From: Oceanospirillaceae bacterium
GTDB lineage: Bacteria; Pseudomonadota; Gammaproteobacteria; Pseudomonadales; Oceanobacteraceae
Direction of reading: 5' to 3'
DNA: 59,460 bases
Assembly (NCBI GenBank): GCA_002723385.1
Contig: PBNY01000090.1
Span: 1-59,460, forward strand
Position numbers and translations under genes: made by a program. Positions 51,361-59,241 of the stretch are shown here, piece by piece. Position 1 is the first letter of the stretch. Each line of letters begins with the position of its first letter. The notes below the pieces were generated by a model. That model was not told the origin of the DNA and did no database searches. It saw nothing but the letters and a program-made list of their open reading frames with translations.

Positions 51361-52683
51361 TCAGTCCATCACCGCGTTAGGCAACCACAACACAATATCC
51401 GGGAACACCATACAGATAATCAGTACAAACAGGTTCACCAGGATAAATGGGGTCACAGATCGATAGATTTCTCCCATGCCGACATCCGACGGTGCTATCC
51501 CTTTTAAATAAAACAGGGCAAAACCGTAGGGAGGCGTCTGAACAGCGATCAGAATATTGATGATCATTAACACACCGAACCAGATCGGGTCGTACCCCAG
51601 TGAAACCGCTATCGGTGTGAACAAGGGCGCGCACATCAAAACAATGATGAATTCATCAATAATAAAGCCGAGCAACAGCATGATCAGCTGGAACATGATG
51701 ATGATCATGATCGGCGGCATGTCCAGACTGCTGGTGAAATCCGCCACCATGCCTTGCACGCCCATCAAGAGATGGAAATTACTGAACAGCGATGCCCCGA
51801 GAATAATCCACATGGCAACGCTCACCAGAATTCCGGTTTGCAGACCCGCAAAGCGGAACATCTCCAGTTTGAAACGCTTGAATACAATCGAAAGAACAAT
51901 GGCTCCAACAACGCCAAGCGCACCAGACTCAGTCGGAGTCGCGATGCCAGTGATGATTGACCCCAGCACCAATACGATCAACAAGATCGACAGCAGGCCA
52001 TCACGTGCAATTCTGAGCTTTTTCGGCATGGGCAATTGCAGATTTTCTTCATCGGCTGCCGTCTTGGGAGCCTTCTCCGGATTCAGTTTGCAGCTGATCA
52101 CCACGTAGGCAATCAGACACACCACAGTCAACAATGCCGGGACCATGGCGCCCAGAAACATGCGACCAACGGAATTCTGGGTCGCTGCTGCGAACATAAT
52201 CATCGGGATACTGGGTGGAATCAGGATTCCCAAAGCGCCACCGGCCATGATGACGCCCAAAGCCATGCGGCGGTCATAACCTCGCTCCAGCATCGGTTTC
52301 AGTGCAATTGAACCGGACGTCATGATCCCGGCACCAATGATTCCGACCATGGCCCCGATCATGGAACACACGCCAATCACGCTGATGGCCAGAGAGCCGC
52401 GCACCTTGCCCAGCATCATCTGGCTGGCATTAAACATGGCGTCGCCGATACCAGACTTGGTCAACAACTGCCCCATGTAGATGTACAAAGGAATGGCCAA
52501 CAAAATAAAGCTGAACAGAGTCGACTCAATCGTCGTTGGCACCAGATTGAAAATCGCGTCGCCCCAGGTTAAATAACCAACGACCATGGCAATGCCGCCA
52601 AGAGCCAACCCCACCTGGGCGCCCAGAGCGAATGCCACCAGAATACAGCCGAGCAGAACGGCAGTGAGTAATTCAATTCCCAT
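51361..52683 (-). CDS. dctM: TRAP transporter, large permease subunit (DctM)
   Basis: Twelve-helix inner membrane permease of 440 aa, from the ATG at 52683 (GAGGAGA upstream). Conserved runs: LLAIPLYIYMGQLLTKSGIG, GAMVGIIGAGIMTSGSIALK, GALGILIPPSIPMIMFAAAT and GFIIDEFIIVLMCAPLFTPI. It uses the sodium gradient with the small subunit and the periplasmic receptor. The longer frame to 52788 overlaps dctQ and was not used. Between dctQ (ten-base gap) and the UspA gene. Confidence 0.93.
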   Translation of the reverse strand: MGIELLTAVLLGCILVAFALGAQVGLALGGIAMVVGYLTWGDAIFNLVPTTIESTLFSFILLAIPLYIYMGQLLTKSGIGDAMFNASQMMLGKVRGSLAISVIGVCSMIGAMVGIIGAGIMTSGSIALKPMLERGYDRRMALGVIMAGGALGILIPPSIPMIMFAAATQNSVGRMFLGAMVPALLTVVCLIAYVVISCKLNPEKAPKTAADEENLQLPMPKKLRIARDGLLSILLIVLVLGSIITGIATPTESGALGVVGAIVLSIVFKRFKLEMFRFAGLQTGILVSVAMWIILGASLFSNFHLLMGVQGMVADFTSSLDMPPIMIIIMFQLIMLLLGFIIDEFIIVLMCAPLFTPIAVSLGYDPIWFGVLMIINILIAVQTPPYGFALFYLKGIAPSDVGMGEIYRSVTPFILVNLFVLIICMVFPDIVLWLPNAVMD

Positions 52684-52693
52684 TGCTTTCTCC

Positions 52694-53299
52694 TCAGGAA
52701 ATCTTGTTGTCTGATCCGCTTGCCGGATCGCTGGAAAAATCGTCTTCGTCGCTGCTATCGGCCTCATCCGTTGCCAGCAGAGGCGCACCCATCACGAGGC
52801 GATACACATTGGTAATAAAGTCTCGGGCCAATTGCAGCCAGAACAGGCCAGCGGCAACAACGATCATGACCCAGAAATGCCACATGGGCGCGGACCACTC
52901 ACTTTGGGTGCGGTAGTCGAATTCAATCGCTTCTTCGTATTTTCCCAGCGCCATAATGATCATCACGTACAGGAAAAACATGCCGAGTACGCCAGTCAGT
53001 AAATCGAACACCCTGCGCGTGGTACCCGAGACCTTCAGATAAAGAATATCGACATTAATATGGGCACGTTTTTGCTGGGCGTAAGCACCACCCAATGCAG
53101 CGACATAACCAAACAGAAACAGAGCGGTGTCGTACCCCCAAATGGTTGGTGCATCCAGCACGTAACGGGAGAACACCTCAAAGGCAACAACGCCCGCCAG
53201 AAACGGCATCAACATGGCGGCCAAATGACCTGCCAGCATTACTATCGTGTCGCTTGCGCGGCACAGGTATTTCAAACTCAAAGTCACCATATTCGGCAT
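52694..53299 (-). CDS. dctQ: TRAP transporter, small permease subunit (DctQ)
   Basis: Four-helix DctQ protein with the conserved VFSRYVLDAPTIWGYDTALF, GYVAALGGAYAQQKRAHINV motif. The frame is open up to a TTG at 53332; ATG codons at 53299 and 53290 are more likely, and the first was taken (201 aa). The C-terminus has an unusually acidic, Ser-rich tail (EADSSDEDDFSSDPASG). A stem-loop separates it from dctP. Confidence 0.86.
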   Translation of the reverse strand: MPNMVTLSLKYLCRASDTIVMLAGHLAAMLMPFLAGVVAFEVFSRYVLDAPTIWGYDTALFLFGYVAALGGAYAQQKRAHINVDILYLKVSGTTRRVFDLLTGVLGMFFLYVMIIMALGKYEEAIEFDYRTQSEWSAPMWHFWVMIVVAAGLFWLQLARDFITNVYRLVMGAPLLATDEADSSDEDDFSSDPASGSDNKIS

Positions 53300-53338
53300 C
53301 CGTCTGGTGAAAACTGCAAAAGGGTGATTCAAAACAAA

Positions 53339-53370
53339 AGGCGCCGCCGGTCATCACCGGAACGACGCCT
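53339..53370 (-). terminator. Intercistronic stem-loop between dctP and dctQ
   Basis: Outer arms AGGCG/CGCCT and inner arms CCGGT/ACCGG with small bulges, eight bases after the dctP stop, followed on the minus strand by TTTTGTTTTG. It may act as a partial terminator or protect the dctP mRNA, giving more receptor than permease, as is common in binding-protein operons. Confidence 0.7.
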
Positions 53371-53377
53371 GCAAACA

Positions 53378-54403
53378 TCAGTTAGAGGTTTTCTTCAGAA
53401 TCTCAATCAACTGCTTGCTGTACTTGTCCTTTGCTGCGTATTCGTCGAATAAGCCAGCACCAGCAGTTTTCCAGGCAGCCTTATCAGCATCACTTGGTTC
53501 AGGGCTCCACTTCAGGCCCTTGCTTTCCATTTCTGCTACGGCTTCCGCTTCCCACTTTTTCGACAAACGCAGTTGATCAGCTGCATGCATTTCTGTTGCT
53601 TTGCGCACAGCGGCTTTCAGCTCTTCTGGCAACTTTTTCCAGGCGTTGCGGTTAACAACAATCGGCAACACTTGAGCACCGGCCAGAGGCAATTTGTACA
53701 TGTACTGGGCGACTTCTACGTGGTTGCCGTCACGGTGATCAATCATGTTAGAGCCGATGGAACCATCAATAACGCCCGTCGCCAGAGAGGTATAGATTTC
53801 AGACCAGGCCAGCGACACAGGAGAGGCGCCGAGATTACGCAGGAACTTGCCGTAAGCACCCGGAGCACGGATCTTCATGCCCTTGAAATCGGCAACGGAG
53901 TTAATTGGCTTTTTGGTGATGACGTAAACAGGTGGTTGAATATAAGGCTCCAGCCAAACCATCCCCTGGGAGCCATAGGCTTTCTCCAAAACCTTGTCCC
54001 AGCCTTTTTCATGGAACAGGGAATAGAGTTCATCGGTATCGGAGGTACCACCAGGCAAACCGATTTCCACCACACCGGCAGGCAGCTCACCAGCATGCAT
54101 GGACTGGAACGGAGCACCCATCGTCACCAACCCGGATTTGACGGCTCCTAACAGACCAGCTGACCCGACACCCTCACCGGAATACAGAATCTGCACCTTG
54201 ATACGACCTTCCGACAAGGTCTCGATATTCGTTGCCAGGCTTTCGTATACCTCACCGAACGCAGTACCACGGCTGTACAGATTGGAGAAACGCCAGTTGT
54301 GCTCAGCCGCTGCGGCGGTTTCGGTAATCAGGCTGGCACCAGCCGCCAGCAACATGGCGGAACCCGCCACGACAGAGCGAATACTCTTGGTTATTTTCAA
54401 CAT
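53378..54403 (-). CDS. dctP: TRAP transporter, substrate-binding protein (DctP)
   Basis: Periplasmic receptor of 341 aa with a signal peptide (cleavage near TAAAA/EHNW, residue 33). The conserved ligand arginine stands in FKGMKIRAPGAYGKFLRNLG, where it usually clamps a carboxylate. SLAWSEIYTSLATGVIDGSI is the family signature. First gene of a dctPQM-UspA operon. The substrate cannot be deduced: the Arg points to a carboxylate. Divergent from a LysR gene, with repeats between. Confidence 0.93.
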   Translation of the reverse strand: MLKITKSIRSVVAGSAMLLAAGASLITETAAAAEHNWRFSNLYSRGTAFGEVYESLATNIETLSEGRIKVQILYSGEGVGSAGLLGAVKSGLVTMGAPFQSMHAGELPAGVVEIGLPGGTSDTDELYSLFHEKGWDKVLEKAYGSQGMVWLEPYIQPPVYVITKKPINSVADFKGMKIRAPGAYGKFLRNLGASPVSLAWSEIYTSLATGVIDGSIGSNMIDHRDGNHVEVAQYMYKLPLAGAQVLPIVVNRNAWKKLPEELKAAVRKATEMHAADQLRLSKKWEAEAVAEMESKGLKWSPEPSDADKAAWKTAGAGLFDEYAAKDKYSKQLIEILKKTSN

Positions 54404-54664
54404 ACTCAGCTGTCCCGTATTTCGGTGGCTCCTCTGGTGATCCAGAGTGAGCGATAATTGGTTTTATTGCCGCAGGGAAGCCAGAGTCTCCCGACTGCGT
54501 AAAACCATATTTTCAAAACCCCATGGAGGGTTAAATCCAGTGGAGCTTACGTAAAGGTTGACGCCACCTAACGTAAGTACAAAAATCAACCAATCTTACG
54601 TTTGGCAGTTTGTCATAAAATGGCTGTTTTCACCCTCGATTTGCACTAAAAAAAGGCACACGAC
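54404..54664. promoter_or_regulatory. Divergent dctP/lysR control region with repeated CTTACGT elements
   Basis: An inverted repeat at 54546-54577 (CTTACGT and ACGTAAG, with nearly matching AGGT/ACCT inside) and a third CTTACGT at 54595-54601. A 6-bp hairpin CTCTGG/CCAGAG (54432-54447) lies in the dctP leader about 30 bases before its ATG. The repeats are candidate LysR sites. Confidence 0.55.
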
Positions 54665-55606
54665 ATGAACAGAAAATACTCTCTGGGCCAACTGGGTGAC
54701 TACGAAATCAAACAGCTCAGAATTTTCAAAACCATTGTGGAATGTGGTGGCTTCAGTGCCGCAGAAGCCCAGCTGAATATCAGCAGGCCAACCATCAGTA
54801 TTCACATTGCCAACCTTGAATCTCGTCTGAATCTGACACTGTGCAAACGCGGGCGCGGCGGCTTTTCCCTGACCGAAGAAGGCAAGGTCATTTATCAGCA
54901 GACTCAACACCTGCTGGAGGCGCTGGAAGGCTTCCGCAATACCATCAATAACCTCAGTTCCTTCCCCTCCGGGCGATTGAGGCTGGCATTAAGTGACACA
55001 TTTTCAACCGATGATCGCTGCCAACTCAGCACCATTCTCTACCAGTATCACCAGGAAGCACCGGATGTTGAGCTGGTTATCAGCGTCGATCACATGGTCG
55101 ATATGGAACGTAGAGTGCTCAATGACGAGCTGGACATCGCCATTATTCCGTATCACCGCGAGCTGGAAGGGCTGGACTACATACATTTGTTTACCGATCG
55201 CTGTTTTCTTTACTGTGGCCGCCAGAACTCCCTGTTCAAACTGAGGGAGGAAGAACTGACTGACGAGCGCATCAATCAGGTTCCCGTGGCCCATGGCGGC
55301 GTCAAACCTCACGAAGAAGCCTACAGTCAAATTGTCGACCTGAACCTGACCGCCATCGCCTACCACTACGAAGCCCGTATCGCCCTGCTGCGTTCTGGTG
55401 TTTATGCGGCCTTCTTGCCAGCAGCGTATGCTGAGCCCTGGGTAAACAGCGGTGAAATCCGTGTGATTGCACCAGATCGCCGTTTTTACACACTAGGAGC
55501 CGCCGCAATCAGCAAGAAGAGCGCTGAGCCCAATCGCGCCAGATCCCTGTTTCTGAAAACGGTACACCAGATTCACTCAGGAGCCGGACTTCCAGCTCCC
55601 TACTAG
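54665..55606 (+). CDS. LysR family transcriptional regulator
   Basis: 313-aa LTTR. The winged helix-turn-helix covers residues about 15-75 (LRIFKTIVECGGFSAAEAQL, NISRPTISIHIANLESRLNL). The effector domain follows (about 95-300). Divergent from dctP, and therefore the likely regulator of the TRAP operon, perhaps also of the porin and aminotransferase; LTTRs usually activate a divergent operon in the presence of a pathway metabolite. The ATG is weakly served by a ribosome-binding site (AAAAAAAGG). Confidence 0.9.
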   Translation: MNRKYSLGQLGDYEIKQLRIFKTIVECGGFSAAEAQLNISRPTISIHIANLESRLNLTLCKRGRGGFSLTEEGKVIYQQTQHLLEALEGFRNTINNLSSFPSGRLRLALSDTFSTDDRCQLSTILYQYHQEAPDVELVISVDHMVDMERRVLNDELDIAIIPYHRELEGLDYIHLFTDRCFLYCGRQNSLFKLREEELTDERINQVPVAHGGVKPHEEAYSQIVDLNLTAIAYHYEARIALLRSGVYAAFLPAAYAEPWVNSGEIRVIAPDRRFYTLGAAAISKKSAEPNRARSLFLKTVHQIHSGAGLPAPY

Positions 55607-55757
55607 CTCCATACAAGGCCTTCAGCAACAGTCCTCGGACCAAGGCACCAAAAAAATCAGAATCAGAATGATGCTTCGATACAGTGCATTTTTACGATGG
55701 CGAATACCGGGACAGCCAGTTACTGCTGACCCCAACAGATATGACAAAGCAGACAAA

Positions 55758-55780
55758 AAGGTTGAAAGTTTCAACCTAAG
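55758..55780 (-). terminator. Perfect hairpin with T-run, minus strand
   Basis: AGGTTGAA and TTCAACCT around a three-base loop (55760-55778), followed on the minus strand by five T. It lies about 340 bases after the porin stop, and 150 bases after lysR on the other strand. Confidence 0.55.
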
Positions 55781-56059
55781 GCTTAATCCCTAAGTATCAA
55801 ATCCAGACTGACGAAGGACTTAAAAGCTCTTATTCCAGTATCAATGGCCTGAAGCAAGGCTCAAAGACTCAGACCGAGCTGCATAAAAAAGATAGAGGGC
55901 ACAATAGGCGGTGAGCGATAAGCGGTAAAAGAAAGGGGCACACAAGACAGAGACAAAAAAACCCTGAACAGGGGCAAAGAGTGCTTCGTCCGAAACGGGG
56001 CAGAACCGTGAAGAATACGAGCACTGTCTCCTGGCTCAGGAAAACCGGGAAACCGTGTG

Positions 56060-56101
56060 CCAAAGCCCCTAAATGGTGAAGGCCATGTGGGATTAGGGGC
56101 T
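56060..56101 (-). terminator. Terminator-like hairpin after the porin gene
   Basis: Nine-base stem AGCCCCTAA/TTAGGGGCT (56064-56072 and 56093-56101) enclosing ATGG/CCAT, 15 bases after the porin stop. The T-run is only three bases. Confidence 0.6.
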
Positions 56102-56115
56102 ATGGCAAAAAAGAA

Positions 56116-57255
56116 TCAGAAGTAATAGTCAATCGTGGCGTACAGAGCGCTGTAATCACCTTCACCAACCATTCCATCGCGGTTAATAAAGCCGTCCTGG
56201 GTGAGGTACTCCAGGTAAATCCAGCCTTGGCCGTAGTTATAAGTCACACCCGGCGAAAAGGCGGTGACATCCCCAGCGACATTGCCATCGGTACCCGCAG
56301 AGGCCTGGGTTGCATCCAGGAACCAGAACCAGTCGCCAGAGGTATAACCCAGCAGCAAGGCTGCTCTGTCATTCTTAACCTCGTCACCCCCCAATGCATT
56401 GAGGTTGCCTTCTGGCAGCTCACGACGAGTTCCCATGTACTCCGCCTGAACCGTCACTTGATCGAACTGACCGGTGTAATAAGCCACCCAGGCACTGTGT
56501 TCGCCGTTTACGGGATGCTCACCCTCAGCGTCATTCAGCGCCTGCAATTTACCGGACTGCAGCGACATACCCACTTTTTGGTCTTTCGCGAATTGGTAAG
56601 CTGCGTTAGCAACCAGAGTCTTCACCTTGCGGTAAGTGGTTGGAGAACCCCAGTGGCCATTGTCAGACTGGGTATCAGTACTGCTCTCACCCCAATCATC
56701 CGCGTGGAAATAAGCAGCGTCATAAGAAATAGCGGAGACAGAACCTGACAACTTCACACCAACGTCCATCTGGTCGCCATAACCACCCAACAACATATCG
56801 CCAGGCCAGTTGTTGTAGGTCTTCCAACCAAAAGGAACCTGTGATTTACCGACCTTAACCTGCTTGCTCTCATCAATTTGATACGCGACCCAAGCCTTGT
56901 GCAGAGAGAAGTTATCGCCGGTAGAGTTTTCAGACGCACGCGTGTAAGCGCCGGGACCGTAGCGCATTTCTGCCGACATAGACCATGGGCTGCCTTCCTT
57001 CTGATCGTCAAAATACAGAATCAGCGCTTCATCACCGATAAATCCACCCTCGTTATCTGAAATCACATCCGCTGTTTCAGCCGGATCACCGTCATTGCCA
57101 ACGTAAGTGTAATTAATCCAGATACCACCACTGATTGCCGGTGAGGCCGTAACCTGAACGGAAGCCAGCGAAGCCGCCAGAAGCGCCGCAGGCAATGCCA
57201 GACGTTTAACGCTTTGATGTGTCTCGCCAATTACAGAAAGCCGTTTGTTGTCCAC
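56116..57255 (-). CDS. Outer membrane porin-like beta-barrel protein
   Basis: 379-aa protein beginning with a GTG at 57255 (GGAG 11 bases upstream; no ATG in frame). The n-region is long and the signal core LALPAALLAASLASVQVTA ends near residue 37. The mature part alternates hydrophobic and polar residues as in a beta-barrel and ends in Tyr-Phe (ALYATIDYYF), the BAM recognition signal. Runs such as VKVGKSQVPFGWKTYNNWPG and GVTYNYGQGWIYLEYLTQDG resemble phosphate-selective or general small-solute porins, but the exact family is not identified. Its place between the TRAP/LysR genes and the aminotransferase suggests outer membrane entry for the same substrate. Confidence 0.82.
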   Translation of the reverse strand: MDNKRLSVIGETHQSVKRLALPAALLAASLASVQVTASPAISGGIWINYTYVGNDGDPAETADVISDNEGGFIGDEALILYFDDQKEGSPWSMSAEMRYGPGAYTRASENSTGDNFSLHKAWVAYQIDESKQVKVGKSQVPFGWKTYNNWPGDMLLGGYGDQMDVGVKLSGSVSAISYDAAYFHADDWGESSTDTQSDNGHWGSPTTYRKVKTLVANAAYQFAKDQKVGMSLQSGKLQALNDAEGEHPVNGEHSAWVAYYTGQFDQVTVQAEYMGTRRELPEGNLNALGGDEVKNDRAALLLGYTSGDWFWFLDATQASAGTDGNVAGDVTAFSPGVTYNYGQGWIYLEYLTQDGFINRDGMVGEGDYSALYATIDYYF

Positions 57256-57369
57256 AGTATTGTGTCTCCGCTGTTCATCTCTTCTAGTGTTTTACGGCGC
57301 CGATAGCGCCGTGGTTGAGCCATCGTTCCAAAGAGGTTCTTGTGGATAAATTCACCCCCGTCTAAGTAA

Positions 57370-57389
57370 AGGTTTATGGGAACAAACCT
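57370..57389. promoter_or_regulatory. Inverted repeat upstream of the porin gene
   Basis: AGGTTT and AAACCT separated by eight bases, with AAA before and AA after. It lies about 115 bases before the porin start and resembles the centre of the dctP/lysR repeat. Candidate regulator site. Confidence 0.4.
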
Positions 57390-57871
57390 AAACGGAACAA
57401 CAGCCAATCGTTAAACAAGGCTACAAGCCCATGAATACTGGCCTTCTGACAATTTTCGAGAACCCGGAAGCGACCACATATGTATTGAAACTACGACCTT
57501 CGACCCCTATGCCTGATCAGGCCAAAGCTGCCAATGTCTATACCTACCAGAGAGTAAATTCCATCCAATAAACGACGGTTCATGAAAATTCGTCGCCAAT
57601 AGCAAGAGGAAAGACATAAGCCTGGGATGGACAGAACGCATCTAAAGATGGGTTTTCATCCCACCACACCCCTGTTTTCAGCAGGCAAATGAATCGCATC
57701 AGAGGAACGAGCAGATGGGCTCAGCGAGCGAACACAGCCGTTAAAACGACAGGCAAAAAACAGACGAGACAGCCGCCCTGAAACCAGGGTAGCCAAACAG
57801 CAAGAAAAACCGACAGGAAGAAAAAATCGAGCGATAGCGCCAGAGAGGCGCTTCAGACATTTACAAATTAA

Positions 57872-57900
57872 AACACAGGCGCCCGCTAACACAGACGCCC
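57872..57900. repeat. Short direct repeat after the aminotransferase gene
   Basis: AACACAGGCGCCC (57872-57884) and AACACAGACGCCC (57888-57900) differ at one position and are three bases apart, just past the aminotransferase stop. No function is evident. Confidence 0.6.
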
Positions 57901-57912
57901 GTAATCGCAGGC

Positions 57913-59241
57913 TCAGGCATTCACGTGCTCAAGGGTATCGTTCAGGGCCTTGCCCATCTTCTCAACGATCTCATCAACCTGGGAGCGTGTTGTGATCAGA
58001 GGAGGACAAATCGCCAGAGAGTTAGCCACCGGACGACTGATCAGGCCATGCTCCTGACAGGAGTTAGCTGCAAAATAGCTGACACTGGCATCCGGGAACG
58101 CTTCTCCGGTCTCCTTGTTGGCAACCAGTTCCACAGCACCAATCATGCCTTTGCCGCGCACTTCCCCGACCAATGGATGGGCTTCAAACTCACGCAGACG
58201 AGTCTGCAGATACGCACCGGTTTCTGCTGCAACGGCAAACAGATTTTCCCGCTCGTAAATTTCCAGAGTTTTCAGCGCGACAGCTGCCGCAACGGGATGT
58301 GCAGAGTAGGTATAACCATGCCCAAACACTCCTAACTGCTTGCACGGCTCAATCATGGCTTCATACATGTCACCTGGAATAACGGACGCAGAAATTGGCA
58401 CATAAGACGCTGACAACTGTTTGGCGAAACTCATCAGATCCGGTTTGATGTTCATGGTGGTGGAGCCGAAGTCATTGCCGGTACGCCCAAAACCACAGAT
58501 CACTTCATCGGCCCAGAACAGAATGTCGTGCTGATTCAGCAGCGCCTGGACTTTCTCGTAGTAACCATCGGGTGGAACGATGACACCACTGGCACCAGTA
58601 ATTGGCTCAGCGATAAAGGCCGCGATGGTTTCCGGCCCTTCACGCAGGATCAGCGCTTCCAGATTTCCAACGATGCGGTCAACAAATTGGCTTTCTGATT
58701 CTCCCGGCAATCGCCCGCGATAATAATGCGGCGCATCGGTACGCAGAATCCCCAAAGCATCAACCGGCAGGTCAAAGTTTGCCTGGTTGATGGGCAAGCC
58801 GGTCAGACAGGCCGCGGCCACAGACACACCATGGTAAGAGCGCTCACGGGCGATGATCTTGCGCTTTTCGGGTTTGCCGATGGCATTAAAGTAATAACGC
58901 AGCAGCTTGATTTGGGAGTCGTTGGCATCGGAACCGGAGCTGCCCATGAATACGCGAGCATTGTCCACCGGCACCATGGCCGATAACTTGTCGGCCAATT
59001 CCATACCCGGATCATGAACCTTGCTGCTGAACATGTGTGCATACGGCAGGGTTTCCATTTGCCTGGTCGCCGCTTCCACCAGCTCAGCGTTACTGAACCC
59101 CAAGGACGCACACCAGAGTCCTGACATCCCTTCCAGATACTGTTTGCCCTGATCATCGTAGATGTAAACGCCTTCGCCTCGAACCACCTTCATTTGCTCA
59201 GGGCTGGCGAAATTCGTCGTAGGATAAATCATATGAGACAT
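57913..59241 (-). CDS. Class III PLP-dependent omega-aminotransferase
   Basis: 442-aa enzyme from the ATG at 59241 (AGGAGAG upstream): MSHMIYPTTNFASPEQMKVV. The PLP lysine stands in LMSFAKQLSASYVPISAS; the PLP-binding aspartate in ILFWADEVICGFGRTG; the phosphate loop in FMGSSGSDANDSQIKLLRYY. The N-terminal EGMSGLWCASLGFSNAELVE is the pattern of omega-amino acid, polyamine or taurine:pyruvate aminotransferases. It moves an amino group from an omega-amine to pyruvate or a keto acid. The frame extends to 59370, but the additional N-terminus is not family-like. Possibly the first catabolic step for the TRAP substrate; this is an inference. Confidence 0.9.
   Translation of the reverse strand: MSHMIYPTTNFASPEQMKVVRGEGVYIYDDQGKQYLEGMSGLWCASLGFSNAELVEAATRQMETLPYAHMFSSKVHDPGMELADKLSAMVPVDNARVFMGSSGSDANDSQIKLLRYYFNAIGKPEKRKIIARERSYHGVSVAAACLTGLPINQANFDLPVDALGILRTDAPHYYRGRLPGESESQFVDRIVGNLEALILREGPETIAAFIAEPITGASGVIVPPDGYYEKVQALLNQHDILFWADEVICGFGRTGNDFGSTTMNIKPDLMSFAKQLSASYVPISASVIPGDMYEAMIEPCKQLGVFGHGYTYSAHPVAAAVALKTLEIYERENLFAVAAETGAYLQTRLREFEAHPLVGEVRGKGMIGAVELVANKETGEAFPDASVSYFAANSCQEHGLISRPVANSLAICPPLITTRSQVDEIVEKMGKALNDTLEHVNA

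Larger units (their letters stand above)
55607..56115. other. Non-coding region between lysR and the porin gene
   Basis: 509 bases with no supported gene. Three terminator-like structures point to the minus strand: 56060-56101 (just after the porin), 55955-55975 (CCCTG/CAGGG next to T7) and 55758-55780 (AGGTTGAA/TTCAACCT next to T5). A 64-aa minus-strand frame at 55869-56063 is Cys- and Phe-rich without family resemblance and is not called. The space could hold a 3' UTR-derived small RNA. Confidence 0.45.
57256..57912. other. Long intergenic region between the porin and aminotransferase genes
   Basis: 657 bases without a supported gene. It holds a 7-bp hairpin in the porin leader (ACGGCGC/GCGCCGT, 57294-57312), an inverted repeat AGGTTT/AAACCT (57370-57389), and a pair of 13-base direct repeats at 57872-57900. 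The only open frame, 57656-57892 on the minus strand (78 aa, GTG start, no ribosome-binding site), is Cys-rich and unconvincing. Confidence 0.5.

Noticed and set aside
55869-56063. 64-aa minus-strand frame downstream of the porin
   Set aside because: Lies across a terminator-like hairpin and has a Cys/Phe/Leu-rich translation with no family pattern.
57656-57892. 78-aa minus-strand frame between aminotransferase and porin
   Set aside because: GTG start without ribosome-binding site, Cys/Arg-rich composition typical of a chance frame, no recognisable domain.
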